DNA of 64,000 nucleotides, from assembly GCF_000226095.1 (NCBI RefSeq), contig NC_016476.1, positions 3,658,001 to 3,722,000 of the forward strand. The letters are read 5' to 3'. Position 1 is the stretch's first letter, and each line of letters opens with the position of its first letter. The notes below the pieces were generated by a model. The model was given only the letters and a program-made list of their open reading frames with translations, searched no databases and was not told the origin of the DNA. A program made the translations under genes and the position numbers. Below are positions 36,060-49,496 of this stretch, in pieces. The stretch comes from Thermothelomyces thermophilus ATCC 42464. Taxonomy: Eukaryota > Ascomycota > Sordariomycetes > Sordariales > Chaetomiaceae.

Positions 36060-36695
36060 CCGCTAGGATATACTTATCTATATATTAGGGTATACTATAA
36101 ACCTATAGATCGCGAAGCTATAGAAGTATACCTAGATCCCAGCGCTAGCCGCTCCCTGATCGACGGTACGTTCCTATAGCGATTGAACTACTAAATCGAA
36201 CGACGTAAAGGTAAGGTTAAAGGCGTAAGAAACGCTATGTTAAGCCTCAATAAATAGGCGTCATTTGATATCTACTTACCAGGTATAGAAAACGGTACTC
36301 CTACCCTAGCTAAGTTTACCTATACGGCGTAAGTTATCGACTCTCTAGCACCGAATCTTTTGATAGGTAACGAATTCCTAGATTCCTATAACGCGAATAT
36401 CGATTACTATTATAAAGAAGTCAAATTGCAGTTATTTAACTTCTGTCTTCCTTTTTCTATATATATATACTCTATACCTTACATATAGAAAGTTAAAACC
36501 ACTCGCGAAATCACTCTCTTACCTAACTAATAGGTAATGGTGCCTATTAAGTATAAGCCTTTCCTAGTAGGTCGTACCTTTATATTTAACTTAGCTTATA
36601 TAGCCATCTATAACTTTGTTATAGATATAAAGACCCTAAAGGTTATACCTATTGAAAATACTATACATAGAACGCTATATATCCTAAAGAGGCAC
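36060..36695 (+). pseudogene. Host-G aspartic protease, mutated
   Basis: LDPSASRSLIDGTFL at about 36130-36174 matches the retropepsin active site (originally close to L-D-x-G-A/C-S-x-S) and is followed by LIGNEFLDSYNANIDY near 36370. The reading continues to the asG-3 insertion at 36695. RT continues beyond it at 44253. Confidence 0.7.
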
Positions 36696-37122
36696 TGTCA
36701 CGGAAATATACATGCAGCTGCCGCCTGGGCCACTGACACAAACAGGCTAATCAAGCCGAAGAATGATAGACCAATCAAGACAAGATCACACTTAGCAAGA
36801 AATGATCCCAGCAGAGAATCACTAGCTCACGACGTGAGCCAGGTGAGCCAGTACGGAGGATCACCACGACCACTAGTAATCCTAGGATTATATATACATA
36901 TAGATAGTCACTCGTTATAGTGGACTCTGGGAGTTTACCAGTGGTAATAATTATAATTACAGTACTCCTACCAAGCATTGCTAACTACTATAAGAGATAA
37001 CTCTAAGTGTTGTTATAAACCCTTTAGCTTTACCAAATCCCTTAGACGACTAGCCTGCCTGTCCCACTTAATCTACCTTCGTCTAAACCCTTTTAGAAGA
37101 AGTCTAAGCTAGGTTTGTCATA
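36696..37122 (+). repeat. asG-3 5' LTR (427 bp)
   Basis: It starts TGTCACGG and ends GTCATA (GTCACA in the mate). A TATATATA box precedes AGTCACTCGTTAT near 36890-36905. U3 differs from that of asG-1 and asG-2. Confidence 0.95.
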
Positions 37123-37149
37123 CGTTATTACCACTCCCTTTGTTCTATT

Positions 37150-39411
37150 ATAGTTTAGAACGGAGGTAACCTTGACCTCGACATCGACATGGCTACCAAT
37201 GTCACAGCCGAACAGCTGCTTGCCTAGCTTGGTCAACTCTAGCAGCGGATCTAGGAGTTAGACTAGAGAGATAAGGTTACTTAAGCCTAAATTAAGGAAC
37301 TTGAGAACGGCGAAAAGTACTTGCAGAAACTAGTTAACAAGGCCTATACTAAAATCGAAGCGCTCGAGACTGCTAAAGTAAGCCGTATTAAGATCGAACT
37401 ACCTAGCAAATATAGAGGAACTAAGGAGGATCTTGTAGGATTCCTGACAAACCTCTAATCCTACTTCCGGCTTAATAATGACAAGTTTCTAGATAATAAA
37501 GCCAAAGTCCTCTACGTAGCTACAAGATTAGAGGGCAAGGCACTCAAATAGTTCAAGCTTACATGGAACGACTATCTCACTAAGGAAGACGAAGACGACC
37601 GAGATACGTTTATATAGGTAGTCTTTTGGTCCTACGACCGGTTTAAAGAAGAGCTTCGGAAGGTTTTTAGTGACAAAGATAAGAAGATTTATATGTAAGA
37701 AAGACTTACTAATCTCCGATAGACTAAGTTAGTAGCCTCCTATACTATATAGTTTAGATAGGACATGTTCAAGTCTTAGCTTAACGACAAGGTATTAATA
37801 TAACTATTCTATAATGGCTTAAAGGAAAAGGTCAAAGACGAGCTATATAAGTACGATCGGCCTAAGACCCTAGACAAATATATCGTATAGGCCATTAGAA
37901 TCGATGATCGACTCTATATACGAGAGTAGTAAAAACGAGGACAAATAAATAGAACTATAGTTAAGGCTAATAATAAGAAAAAGCGAGTATATGTTAGTAC
38001 CTCGTATAGGATATACCCCGGAGCTATAGATATAGACGTAACGTAGAAGCAGGACTAGAAGAAGATAACTAAAGACAAGTCTAATGCTACCTACTATAAC
38101 TACGGAAAGAAAGGGTACTATAAGCGAGAATGCTAAAGCCTAAAGAAAGAATGGAAACTAACCCCTAGGAAGGAAATTACGGCTATCGACGAAACTACTA
38201 AGGACGTTATCAAAGTAGTGGCTACAAGCTACGAAGACAGAGGTAGTAATATAGATAGTCTCGGACATGATGACAATAGTAAAGACAAACAAGCACCGTA
38301 CTCCAAACTGGTCACTGTAGACCTAGAGACAGGTCTTGCCGAATAGGATATGGTAGGAGAATATATACCGCCAGTTTCGATTCTCCCGGCCTTGAGATAG
38401 TAGGGTTTTATAGTCACCTAGAGGCGGGATAGATCGTAGATAACCGATACCTAAGGAATCGAAAGACCTAGACCTAATGTTCTATTCCTCTAGGAACAAA
38501 TTAAATGGTACTATAATGAAGTTTTCTAGCTTAATACGGAACTACGCGAATAGGATAAATGCTTGATTCGACTTACCTAGTAGAGCGATAGAATAAGGGA
38601 CGAGATAAGGGAACTCCGACGTATCGTGGAAACCATTAGAGGGGAATAGCCTATGACATACGATAGGCCCGACAGCTATACTGAGCATTTTGACAATTAG
38701 TAACTTAGCCACGACGTATAGAACCCCGAGTACCAGTTTATATACGTAAATCGCGGAAAAGAAGAGCGTACGTGGGAAAACTACTAGAAGAAACACTCCT
38801 ACCTTAGCATTAGAGTACCTATAGCCTATATATAGTGGGAAGGATTTGGAAAAGAGTTCTAATACCTTCTAGGCAATGCTATACGACTATACCTGTAATA
38901 CGAGGCACATATACAAGTGCCCTAGTTCTAATATATGTTATATAAATGCTAATACCACTTTCACGACAAATTCGAAAATAATCACTAGCCGACCTGACAA
39001 GGAAATGAGGATAGGAGCCTCTACCCTATGGAATAGGTCTATGATATAGGAAACAGAGCGGCCGAATTGCTCTAGAAGATCGAAGCCCGCGATCTAGAAG
39101 GCATTACGATAGTTCCAAGACGAGCCTAGCCTAGGTACTACGGAACTAGACGAGACATATAGGACTTGTGCCGAAGTAACGATTACCTCTATTACGCGGA
39201 CAAAAAGAAATTACGAATCTAGGAGCTTTAGATAAAGCTATAGCATATATGATGAAAAGTAGAACGGACCTAATGGTAGGAAGCTACAAGCACTCAATGG
39301 CTTACAGAAATGAACACGATCGACAAAGCCACTATTAGCCAAATAACCAAAGAGGTTAGCACTGACCTAGAAAATGGGTCAGGGCCCTTTAAGGGGCCCG
39401 AAAACTATTAA
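37150..39411 (+). pseudogene. asG-3 gag (753 codons, mutated)
   Basis: The start codon is now ATA. The second and third codons are GTT and TAG (CAG in asG-4). It has the same length, knuckle position and C-terminal extension as the other asG gags. TAA is at 39409-39411. Confidence 0.75.
39369..39399 (+). promoter_or_regulatory. asG-3 gag/pol -1 frameshift signal
   Basis: The mutated heptamer AGAAAAT (39369-39375) is followed 6 nt on by the hairpin GGGCCC-TTTAAG-GGGCCC (39382-39399). Confidence 0.55.
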
Positions 39412-42400
39412 CGACTATATAGCGGCGAGTAGTAGCGTAGCATAGGAGGAACTAGTGTAAAAGACTACTATATCGAGACCTCCTAGTAGAAACATAGGAA
39501 ATTGCTATAATCTTTAGATGACGGCGGTAAGACAAGCGATTATAGATAACAGTATAATAGAAATAGCATGAAATGCTTGTACTAGTAGATAGTAGAGCAG
39601 AGATAAACCTGATTTCGCCGACGCTTGTAAATTAGCTACAGATACCCTAGAGAATGAAGCAGAAGTATAGCATAGTCAAAGGGCTATTTCCGACATAATA
39701 GGTACGTAGGGAGACTAAACCGATTGATATCACTATAGTAGGGAAGACTATAATAGTTATATTTAGTATTATAGACATAGGCAATGACAAAGACATGATA
39801 TTAGGATTACTATAGTATAAAGACTACGACCTAGACATTAGCTAGAAGAATAGTAGCTACCTATGACCCCAAACGGAGTCGTATTTGACTAGCGAGATGG
39901 GAAGTACGCAAGGATCGCAAGCAGACGATGCTCAGGGGAAGGCATATCCTACAGATCTACCGTAAGAGACGGACAGTAGTAGGCAGACTACTACGGACTC
40001 TAGAAGAAGCGGTATAACAATACTGACGTTACAATAGGAGGAACGAGCTGAACCGCCGGTAGCTGTTCTCTCCGTTAACGAATGTAGAGCATTATAACTA
40101 GAGTAGTAGGTTAAGACAGGAGAAATCGCTAGCATTGCTATAGATAGAACCAAGTTCGTATACTATTAGAAAATCGAGAAACAAGACAAGACTAGGAAAG
40201 TACTAAAGGAATATAAAGGACACCTAGCATTCGAACCGAAGTATCTAGAAGGATTACCAGAGCACGGCCTATAGGATTACGAGATTAAGCTTAAGGAAGG
40301 AGTATAACTAAAGTTCTTTAAGATTTATCATACGAGCTAGATATAGAACGAAGAACTTAAGCGATACTTAGAGGAGAACCTTTAAAGAGGACATATCCGC
40401 CTATCGACATTGCTAGCAGGCTACCTAATTCTATTTATGCCTAAGAAAGATAGAAAGCTATAGTTATACGTCGACTATTGGTAACTTAACGAATAGACCG
40501 TGAAAAACCGATACCCGTTACCGCTAATCTCACAGCTCCGAGATTAGTTAGCAGGAGCCTAATATTTTACGTGTCTTGACTTGCTATTGGCCTATAACTA
40601 TATACGGATCAAAGAAGACGACGAGTAGAAAACGGCCTTTAGGACACCCTATAGCTATTACGAGTACCTTGTCATGCTATTTAGACTTACGAACGCGCTA
40701 GCAACGTTTCAAGCCCTGATTAATCAAGCTATCCGATCCTTTCTTAACAAATTTGTGGTATATTATCTCGACAATATACTTATCTTCTCCAAAACAATAG
40801 ATAAACACCGGAAGTATGTAAGAGCAGTGCTAGATACGCTATATATGTATAAACTATTAGTTAATAAGGAAAAGAGCGAATTCCATGTTAGGAAAATGGT
40901 GTTTTTAGGATACGAGATATCCCTAGGACAAATCCGGATAGAACCTTTAAAAGTCGAAGCCAAAGGATTGGCTATGACCGACGTTAGCTATGGAAGTACG
41001 AAGTTTTATCGGGTTTACAAACTTCTACCGGATATTTATTAGGAACTTTAGAGCGATCGTACAACCTTTATACGAACTTACTAAGAAGAACGCTAAATTT
41101 CGATAGGAAGAGCGACACGAGCAAGCATTTACGTAGATCCGTGACGCCATTACTAAAGATCTAATACTAGTACTACCAGACCCTAAGAAGCCATTTAAGG
41201 TAGAAACGGACGCTTTAGACTACGCCATCGGAGGACAATTAGGATAACAAGACAAACAAGGGAAGCTACATCCTATAGCCTTCTTTTTAAAGAAGCTTGA
41301 TAGACCATATCTTAATTATCCGATCTATGACAAGGAACTACTTGCGATTATCAAAGCTTTCAAAGAATAGCAACTATACCTTAGTAGCACGATTAAACTA
41401 GTATAAGTATATATAGATCATAAGAATTTGCGATACTTTACGACTATAAAGGAGCTTAACGGACGATAAATATAATAGGCAGAATTCCTTATAGAATTTA
41501 ATTTTGAGATCTGCTACAAAAAGGGCAAAGAGAACGTACAAGCAGACGCCTTAAGCCGACGAACGGATTATATAGAAGGATAAACGGAAACAACGCCACT
41601 GTTATTTAAGGAACGAATAGACGGAACGCTATATTACGAAACGTAGATACCCGTAGAAGACAATCCACTTGACTCGTTCCTAGAATGTTACGTAATCTTT
41701 CGAGAAGAAAGGATTAACAAGGCATAATATTAAGCAACACCCGGACTAGTGGTACCTAATAAAGTGAAAGAAAAAGACGGGAAACTCTAGTACCGAGGCA
41801 AAGCGTATATCTACGACAAAGATTAATAGCTATGAATGATTCGAGAACTCTACAAGTCGAAACTCGGAGGATACAAAGGAGTTACGAAGACTGTCGTACA
41901 AGTCAAGAAATACTACGACTTTCTATAGTTAACGACACGAGTTAAGGAAGTCGTACGGAGCTACGACATCTATAATCGAAGCAAAACGGTACGATATAAG
42001 CCGTATAGGCTACTTTAGCTACTACTAATAGCCGATAAACTATAGAGTTTAGTTATAATAGACTTTATTACGAAGCTGCTAGAATCTAAGGATACGGCTA
42101 TAGGGGTAATCTACGATAATATTCTTATTATAGTAGATTACCTGACTAAATAGGTATACTTCTTTCCCTATAAGGAGTCCTAGATAGCTAAACAGCTAGC
42201 AGACGTGATCTAGCGGCAAGTCATATCAGTATACGCTTAGCTATAGGAATAGATTACCGATAGGGACACTAAGTTCGTATTAAAGTTCTAGCAAACGTTA
42301 ATACAACGATTAGGCGTCAATAGCAAGCTGTTAACGGCATATCACCTATAGACTAACGGACAAATGGAGCGACTAAACCAAGTTATTAAGCAGTACCTCT

Positions 42401-43164
42401 ACTCTTACGTCAACTATTAGCAAGACGACTAGGTCATGTTGTTACTAATGGTATAACTCGCTTATAATACGACGCTAACGGAAACGACCAAAGTTATACC
42501 GTTCTTCGTAAACTACGGATATAAAGCAGACCTTAGGCAAGGACTAGAGGTCATAGTGCTAAGAGCAGTAGTCAAAGTAGAACAAATGTACGTACTATAC
42601 GAGAAGCTCAAAAACGAACTTGAGTTTGTCAGAACCAGAATAAAGAACTACTACGACAAATATAGGCTTGAGGGACCTTGCCTAGAGAGGGGAGACAAAG
42701 TCTATCTGGTTGTACGAAACTTACGAACCAAACGACCAAGCACGAAGCTAGACTTTAAGAAGGTCGGACCCTTCATTATCAAAGAACAAATTTTAACATC
42801 TAACTATTGACTATCGTTACCGTTATCTATATGACTACAGACAGATGTTTTTTATATTTCACTTCTCGAACTAGTACCGAAAAACGCTAAGGTTGCTACG
42901 TATACCGAAGCAGAGGACGAAGAGGAAGAATAGGACGTCGAAGAAATTCTAGATTCACGTATTATCAACGGGGAACTATAGTACCTAGTCAAGTGGCTCG
43001 ATTTTAGACCGGAAGATAACTTATAGGAACTAGTCAAGAATTTGAACTGCCCTAAGAAACTAGAATAGTTCTATCGCCAGAACCCGGATCGACTATAGGC
43101 ACTAGCTTAGACAAAACGGCCAAGTCGGCCTCTAACAAATCTAGGCCTAAAGAGGACTAGTTAA
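39373..43164 (+). pseudogene. asG-3 pro-pol, mutated with at least one frameshift
   Basis: The protease motif VDSRAEINLISP starts near 39585, in the -1 frame. RT reads ATFQALINQAIRSFLNKFVVYYLDNILIF at about 40700-40790, with one catalytic Asp now Asn. A small deletion near 40960 (GCCAAAGGATTGG, where relatives have GCCATCAAGAATTGG) shifts the frame. RNase H, integrase and the integrase C-terminal region (EKLKNELEFVRTRIKNYY near 42600) follow, then a chromodomain near 42950. The stop is TAA at 43162-43164. Confidence 0.8.
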
Positions 43165-43706
43165 ATGGGACACTAGCACCCTAGGACCGTACGTTACTAA
43201 TGATACGTGCCTCGGAATCCTATAACCTCTGTTCTTCTGCCTCTATTTCCTCTAGAGACTATATACCTCGACGAAAAAGCTCGGAACCCTACTCCTTCAA
43301 GAAACGTTTCTAACGACGAAGACGAGCTAATCGACTAATAGCCGTCTAAAGTTAAGTTTAAAGAACGAAAAGGGCCTCTTTAGCATCGGCCTCTTCTTAT
43401 TCTACGTGTTTTTATTTAGACATAATCTTCGTCACTATAAAAAGATTAGCCACGAATATCAAGGCAATAACCAGGCTACAAACAAGCAGACGCTACGTCA
43501 GAACCATCGTAAGAATGACCCCGACGTATATACTTGCTATAGTAAGAAGAGCCTGACGCTATATAACAAGCCAAGTTCTACTTAAAACACTATAAACACA
43601 GTATGACATCTACGCTAGAGGAGTTAATAAAAGAAGCAAGCACGGCGTGCTGTTAGGATTTCGAAGATCGGCACTTAGAGATATAATCTACTATCTTGTC
43701 AGCCAC
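43157..43706 (-). pseudogene. asG-3 antisense gene: Zn2Cys6-like plus coiled coil, two exons
   Basis: Exon 1 is 43706-43484 and exon 2 is 43434-43157. The 49-nt intron has donor GTTTGT, a CTAAT branch site and acceptor ATAG, all unmutated, and joins in phase 1 as in asG-1 and asG-4. The first codon is GTG (probably ATG before RIP), giving M-A-D-K. The cluster is C-x2-C-x6-C-x8-Y-x2-Y-x6-Y, with Tyr where relatives keep Cys. Exon 2 is a coiled coil with ISRLARLRR-x-KRFLKE, then RRGI and SLEEIEAEEQ. About 166 codons with RIP-type stops. It ends within pol by a few bases. No known function. Confidence 0.65.
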
Positions 43707-43784
43707 TAGCAGTACAGAAAAAGGGGAAAACTACGAGGCATACATAGAAAAGAATGTTAGCGCTATTTGAAACGACCTAAAGAG

Positions 43785-43803
43785 GGCTTTCGGGTCGAAA
43801 GCC
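43785..43803. other. asG-3 stem-loop upstream of the polypurine tract
   Basis: GGCTTTCG-GGT-CGAAAGCC is identical to the stem-loops at 25522 and 56534. It is followed by the purine stretch GGAGGGAGGG and then the 3' LTR at 43821. Confidence 0.75.
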
Positions 43804-43820
43804 TCGGAGGGAGGGCATCG

Positions 43821-44247
43821 TGTCACAGAAATATACATATAGCTACCGCCTAGGCTACTAATATAAATAGGCTAATCAAGCCAAAGAATGATAGACTAAT
43901 CAGGACAGGATTACACTTGGCAAGAAATGATCCCAGCAGAGGATCACTAGCTTACAACGTGAGCCAGGTAAGCTAGTACGGAGGATCACCACGACCGCTA
44001 GTGATCCTAGGATTATATATATATGTAGATAGTCACTCGTTATAGTGGACTCTGGGAGTTCACCAGTGGTAACAATCACAATCACAGTACTCCTACCAAG
44101 TATTGCTAACTACTATAAGAGACAACTCTAAGTGTTGTTATGAACCCTTTGGCTTTACCGAATCCCTCAGACGACTAGCCTGCCTGTCCCGCTTAATCTA
44201 CCTTTGTCTGAACCCTTTTAGAAGAAGTCTGAGCTAGGTTCGTCACA
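43821..44247 (+). repeat. asG-3 3' LTR (427 bp)
   Basis: It is the same length as the 5' LTR, less RIP-mutated in R-U5, and ends GTCACA followed by the TSD GGCAC. Confidence 0.95.
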
Positions 44248-44252
44248 GGCAC

Positions 44253-46748
44253 CTAGTCAGAAGAATCGAAGAAATGGAAGATAGTGGCTATTTTACCTGT
44301 TTGTAGACTATTGCTTTCTATATAATGGTAATTGTAACTACTACTTTAACGATAGCTACGTCTACTATAGTAACCGACGTTAACCCTACGTTAGTAATCG
44401 CTAACCACTATGACATTATACTAGTTAATACTTCCTTTGATTTGAACCGCTATTCGAGTATAATCTTCGAAGGTAGTTATATCCCTACAAAGCTACCTAT
44501 ACCTATAGCCTTATTTACAGCCTCTGACGACACTCTAGTTAGCGACTTTGTCTTCTAACTTGCCTAGCAATCTCAACCTTTTCTACCGTAGGATATTTCG
44601 CTAGAAGCGATCCTAGAAGCCGCTAACGAAGTTACTAGCAAAGCGGAACGTAAGCTATATATGCCTAAGAAGCACTCTACATTAGGATTAAAGATATCAG
44701 GGTCCCTACCTAAGATTGTTACCGATAACAGTATCTATATATATAGGTAACGTAAAACTAGCCAAGTAGTTCGCCGATTTAGTCAATAAATTCCTATAAC
44801 TCTAGAACGATACTAGTCTAATTAATATTCTATAGAATAAGTAGATAAAAGTGCTACTTATAGAAGGCTAGTAACACTAGAAAGTACGCTCCCGTATATA
44901 CCTATTAAGCTAAAGAGATAAGGAAGTCTTAGACAAAACCTTCGACGCCCTCTATTAACAGGGTAAACTATAGTTCGCGAAGGACGCTACTCCTTTTGCC
45001 TATCCTGTTTTTGTAATCTGGCGTATTGTAAAAGGCGTTATAAAGGGCCATATTATCATCGATCTATATAGTCTAAACAAGGTTACGGTTCCTAATAACT
45101 ACCTATTGCTACTAGAGTTAGAGATTATTATAGCTCTATATACAAAGAAGTTTATTATAGTGATCGACGCTATATCATTTTTCTATTAGTTCGGTATATT
45201 TCCTCTATATTATAATAGGTTTATACTAATAAGTCCCTATAGTCTAGAATAGCCGACTATAGCGCTTATAGAATACTATAATTTGCCTATATATATATAA
45301 CCGTTTATAGATTAGTTATTACGACTATATTCCTCTTACTATTACGTGTTTATTAACGATATCGTTATCTTCTTAGATATAGCTAAGGATTATATATGGC
45401 ATTTAAAGACGATCTTTAGCCTGTTCTAGAAGAAGAATATCACTATCTCGCCTACTAAATCATATATCGGCTACCCGAACGTTAAGCTACTTAGCTTCCG
45501 TATAGATAGTCTTAGCCTTACTAGTATAGATTAGCATGTTAAAGCATTTAAGTAGTTGTCCTTCCTATATACGTTAAAAGCGCTAGAATAATACTTAAGC
45601 GCTACTAGTTTCCTATGACATTTGATTCTATACTATATAAAGATTACTAAGCCGCTCTAGAAATGTAAGACTAACCTGCTTATATATAGCTATAAGATTA
45701 GCGAACTAGAAGTTAGAAACTATACTAGGAGGATAGGCTACTATAGCTATACTTCCTTTAAGCTAGCTAAGCAAGAAAAGGCGTCTTTTGCTACTCTGTA
45801 AGAGGTCATCTGTTGCAAAAACCCGACTATTCTCTATTACTTTAATCCTAACAAATAGCTATATATTTAACTTAACGGCTATTTAAAACGCGGATTTGGT
45901 ATTATAATCTTTTACACTCGCGACAGATATAACTAGTGCCTAGGTATACCAATCCTAGCTAACTAAGTGCTACTAGTTATATTTCTAAGCCGACTATTAA
46001 CGAAAGCTAAGATATAATATAGACCTTCTAAGTAGGAAGTCGCTTACCTAGTGTAGGTAATTTGTAAACTATGTATAATAGTCTATTTAGCATGTATACT
46101 AGTCATCGTCCTAACTAACTATACTACTATATATAGTATTATAGAATAAACTAACCTAGATATAAACTTAACTAATCGTACTAATCGTCGCCTAATTAAC
46201 GCGTCTATTTACTTATTATAGTATAACCTTAAGGTCTACTATCTTCCTAGGAGGCTTAACTTTATACTAGATATATTAAGTAGATTAAGCGTATTAGGAG
46301 ACCCTAAACCTTCTAAACGATTAGATAGATTGGCTATACTTGATGACGTTTGGTTCGCCTTTGCTAAGGCATAGATAGATTCTAAACTTAAGGCTAAGTT
46401 CGTTAATAGCTATAAGGTAGATACTAAGTATACCCCTATTATTAAGGACCTTATTAAAAACAAGTATATGGATAAGACTATTAATAATAAGGGTATTACT
46501 ATTTTCTCGTATTATAGGCTACCGTTTATCCTAGTTAACGAGCTCCTCTACTATATTTGCCTAGATAGTATATATATACTATACGTTCTATTAAGCCTTA
46601 TATAATATATCTTAAGCTTAGCCTATAATAAGAAGCATCATTTCGGAACCAATAGGATAATATATAACTTATATAGCATCGTAATTAATAGAAAAACTAG
46701 ATATATATAGGACTATATAAAGTACTGCCCTATCTATTAAGTTAATAC
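44253..46748 (+). pseudogene. Host-G RT, RNase H and integrase zinc finger, mutated
   Basis: This resumes Host-G after asG-3. RT reads FAYPVFVIWRIVKGV near 44996, then IIIDLYSLNKV, and VIDAISFFY near 45158. The catalytic box is VFINDIVIF at about 45347-45373 (originally Y-V-D-D-I-V-x-F). RNase H runs from about 45790. HHFGTNRIIYNLYSI and KYCPIYQ near 46640-46740 are the H2C2 zinc region of integrase. The gene stops there because Mid-F is inserted at 46749; the catalytic part of integrase is not in the window. The sequence style matches a well-known ascomycete gypsy pol. Confidence 0.75.
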
Positions 46749-47075
46749 TATCACAGGCCCAGGCTTCACCTAGGCTAAACAATGCCAGGCTTTGCCCGGC
46801 AACGGACCAGACCCACCTAGTAACAGACCGGACCCACCCGACCTACCCAAGCGTATATAATTGGTTCGTGAGACGTTTATAGGTCGTTCGTAGGGTACAC
46901 GGTCAGGGCCCGCTTAGGACCTAACCTGGAGCCCAACCGGGCCCTACCTAGGTCATATACGTATATACTAAAAAGGCGCTCCTCTATATAACTCTTGTAT
47001 TCTTCCTCTTTTTCCTCCTTAAGGTAGTCGAATAGAATATTATACGCTTATCTACAGTTGCTATAAGGCTAGCAC
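46749..47075 (+). repeat. Mid-F 5' LTR (probable extent)
   Basis: The left end is set by the break in Host-G. The right end at GCTAGCACA is a guess from the usual CA terminus. U3 contains repeated ACCGGACCCACC-like words, and TATATAAC at about 46993 may be the TATA box. There is no mate in the window. Confidence 0.45.
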
Positions 47076-47149
47076 ATTATATTTCGACTACCTTCCTACT
47101 AGCAGTAACTCCCTAAGGGAGTTATCGATAACGTAGTTATAACGGATTC

Positions 47150-48330
47150 GATGGCATACGGGCCCTCAGGCTTAGCAAAATTACAGGAGCTTGTCTGCTC
47201 CCTTTAAGTAGTAGTAGAATAGTAGAACGCGACGATTGACACTCTCCAAGCATTCTAAACCTAACCTATCCTAACCCCTAAGTTAGCTAGGGTGCCCCTT
47301 AAAGCTTAGCGGCCGTAGTAGAAGCGTCTCCTAACCGGACAACCTTTCGATAGTAAAAAGGAACTCTTCGTAGTATAGAAGAGTACGATAGAATACGTCC
47401 TTATAGCTAATAGAGATTTTATTGGCTCTAATCACGACTAATAGGTCTTTATCTAAAGAAACCTTATATACTAGGTATAGACTCGGGTTATAGCCTACTA
47501 TAAATCTATAGGCCTAAAAGTTAGGTATAATCTAACTAAGTTCCTCTAATATCTCGAGAGCATCTTCTCTAACCCTTATAAGAAGACGGTAGCCCTATTA
47601 GAACTAGAATTCCTTTGATAGAGAGACGATAAATCGTTTACTGCCTTTATTATTCGGTTTAAGGCCAAGCTATTAAAGACAGGCGGTCTCCTTTAGAGTG
47701 ACAAGCTATACCTAATTAAATTATAATAATATCTCTCTCTAAAACTTAAATATATAGCGGTCGGACGAGGAATTCCCTGGGATAATTATATAATGGTAGT
47801 CGAGAAATATTGTAAGATTGCTATAGATCTCGAGGCTCTTTAGCTTAGTGACAAGTATTAGTAGATATAGGGGCGGTAGGCAGTACCTAAACTATAGAGA
47901 AAGAAGGATATGGAAGGAGATATACCGATAACCGGAATTAACTTATTATATATTAACCTATAGAGGAAGGTATCTAATAAGGATAGGGTAGAAAAATGTA
48001 GAGGTAACGCCCTATAGGCGAAATAGATTAGTCTAGAAGTACGTATAACCTAATAGGTAGCTAGAGTATATATCTAGTATAGGTAGAAGGGTCACTTTAT
48101 TACTAAGTATCACTTTGCCCTTACTTTAAGGCTAGTATAGTAGAATTAGCTAAGAACCGACATTAATGCCTTAGAGGCCGAGGATTAGAAGGAAGACGAC
48201 GACCTATCTAACAAAGAAGACGGTAAGTAGGGAAAAGAGTAGCCCCTGAGCAAAGTCTTACGAGGGGGCTAGAAGACTACGACTACCTAGAAGACGAGTT
48301 TATAGAGATTAGTAGAAGAATAGATAGACC
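47150..48330 (+). pseudogene. Mid-F gag with zinc knuckle, mutated
   Basis: Read with TAG as Gln, the retrotransposon-gag pattern is clear: KKELFVVQKSTIEYV near 47360, TRFIIR-like and RFKAKLLKTGGLL near 47660, and DNYIIIVEKYCKIAIDLE near 47780. A knuckle with KGHFITKYHF near 48090 has Tyr for its last Cys. An acidic stretch leads into the protease. Confidence 0.65.
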
Positions 48331-49496
48331 TCCTTTTCTTATTTTAATCTTCTTTAACTCCACCAGCTTCATAAACGCTTAAGTAGATAGTAGATGTTCT
48401 AGCTATAGCGTTATTAGCGAGAGAATATACTAGAAGCTCGGAATCGAGTAGATTAGTTTGCCTATCGTACGTACTCTTAGGACTATAATTAGGCTATAAT
48501 AGGACCAGAAGATCACTTAGATAGCCCGCGTTACAATAGATATCGATGGCTAGGAGAGTTAGGCCGCGTTTTATATAGTCTTAGGACTTGTATATAACAT
48601 TATACTAGGTCTTCTATAGATAGAACACTAGGAGGTTAAACTAGATATATATATAGGCATTCTTAAAATTAGGATATAACTAGGATTACTTATTTATAAG
48701 ATCTCTTTATGGTCGAGATAGATAGGAATCTCCTAAATTATAGGTATAGTCTTTATAGGTATAGTTTAGAGGGTATAGAAGAAAAAGACTTCTAATACCT
48801 TTCTAGTTACTAGTATCCGGGAAATAATAACTATCCTAGAATTAAGATACTAATTTAATAGAGAAGGTATAAGGAATAGGGGCACCTAACTAAGGCCTAG
48901 TATAGAGTTAGAAGTTACCTTACTAGACAAACTTTACGACTTTGCTAACCTCTTTAATGAGGAGAAAGCTAATAGACTTCCCCTACATCGTAGCATAGCC
49001 AATCATTATATCAAATTAAAAGAGGGCCTAGATAGAAAGATCCTTAAACTCCTTTAGAGGCCTCTCTATAATATGCTATAGGATCATTTATTAGAAGTCC
49101 AAAAGTAAGTCGTTAACTTACTAGATAAGGGATAGATCCGAGCCAGCTCCTCTTTAGCCACTGCCCCTATCCTCTTAGTAAAGAAAGCAGACAGAGGTTA
49201 GAGGTTCTATATCGACCATCGAGCGCTGAATAAGATTACAAAGCAAGATTAATACCCCTTCTTACTTATTAAGGAAACGCTTTACTCCCTAGCTAGAGCC
49301 AAGTAGTTTATAAAGTTAGATGTCTAGGCAGCCTTCTACTATATCTAGATTATAGAGGGCTATAAATATTTGATAGTATTTCGGACCCGGTTTAGCCTCT
49401 TCAAGTGGCTTATCTATCCCTTTAGACTTATAGGTATACCTATAACTTTCTAATAATATATTAATAACACTCTCGGCCTAACGCTTAGAGACTTTA
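48331..49496 (+). pseudogene. Mid-F protease and RT up to the asG-4 insertion
   Basis: VDSRCSSYSVISERIYQKL near 48384 is the protease active site (D-S-G-C-S before mutation). RT begins near 48960: RASSSLATAPILLVKKADR near 49140, then FYIDYRALNKIT and WFIKLDVQAAFYYI near 49305. The reading is cut at 49496 in LGLTLRDF by asG-4. Confidence 0.7.

Larger units (their letters stand above)
36696..44247 (+). mobile_element. asG-3: chromovirus between protease and RT of Host-G
   Basis: Two 427-bp LTRs (36696-37122 and 43821-44247) carry the TSD GGCAC at 36691-36695 and 44248-44252. The total is 7552 bp. The order is gag 37150-39411, frameshift signal, pro-pol to 43164, antisense spliced gene 43157-43706, stem-loop and LTR. 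RIP is heavy in gag and pol and lighter in the last 700 bp. Confidence 0.95.

Noticed and set aside
36537-36920. 127-codon ORF on the plus strand
   Set aside because: It is a chimera: the first part is the mutated Host-G protease tail and the second part is the asG-3 LTR, joined only by the insertion at 36696.
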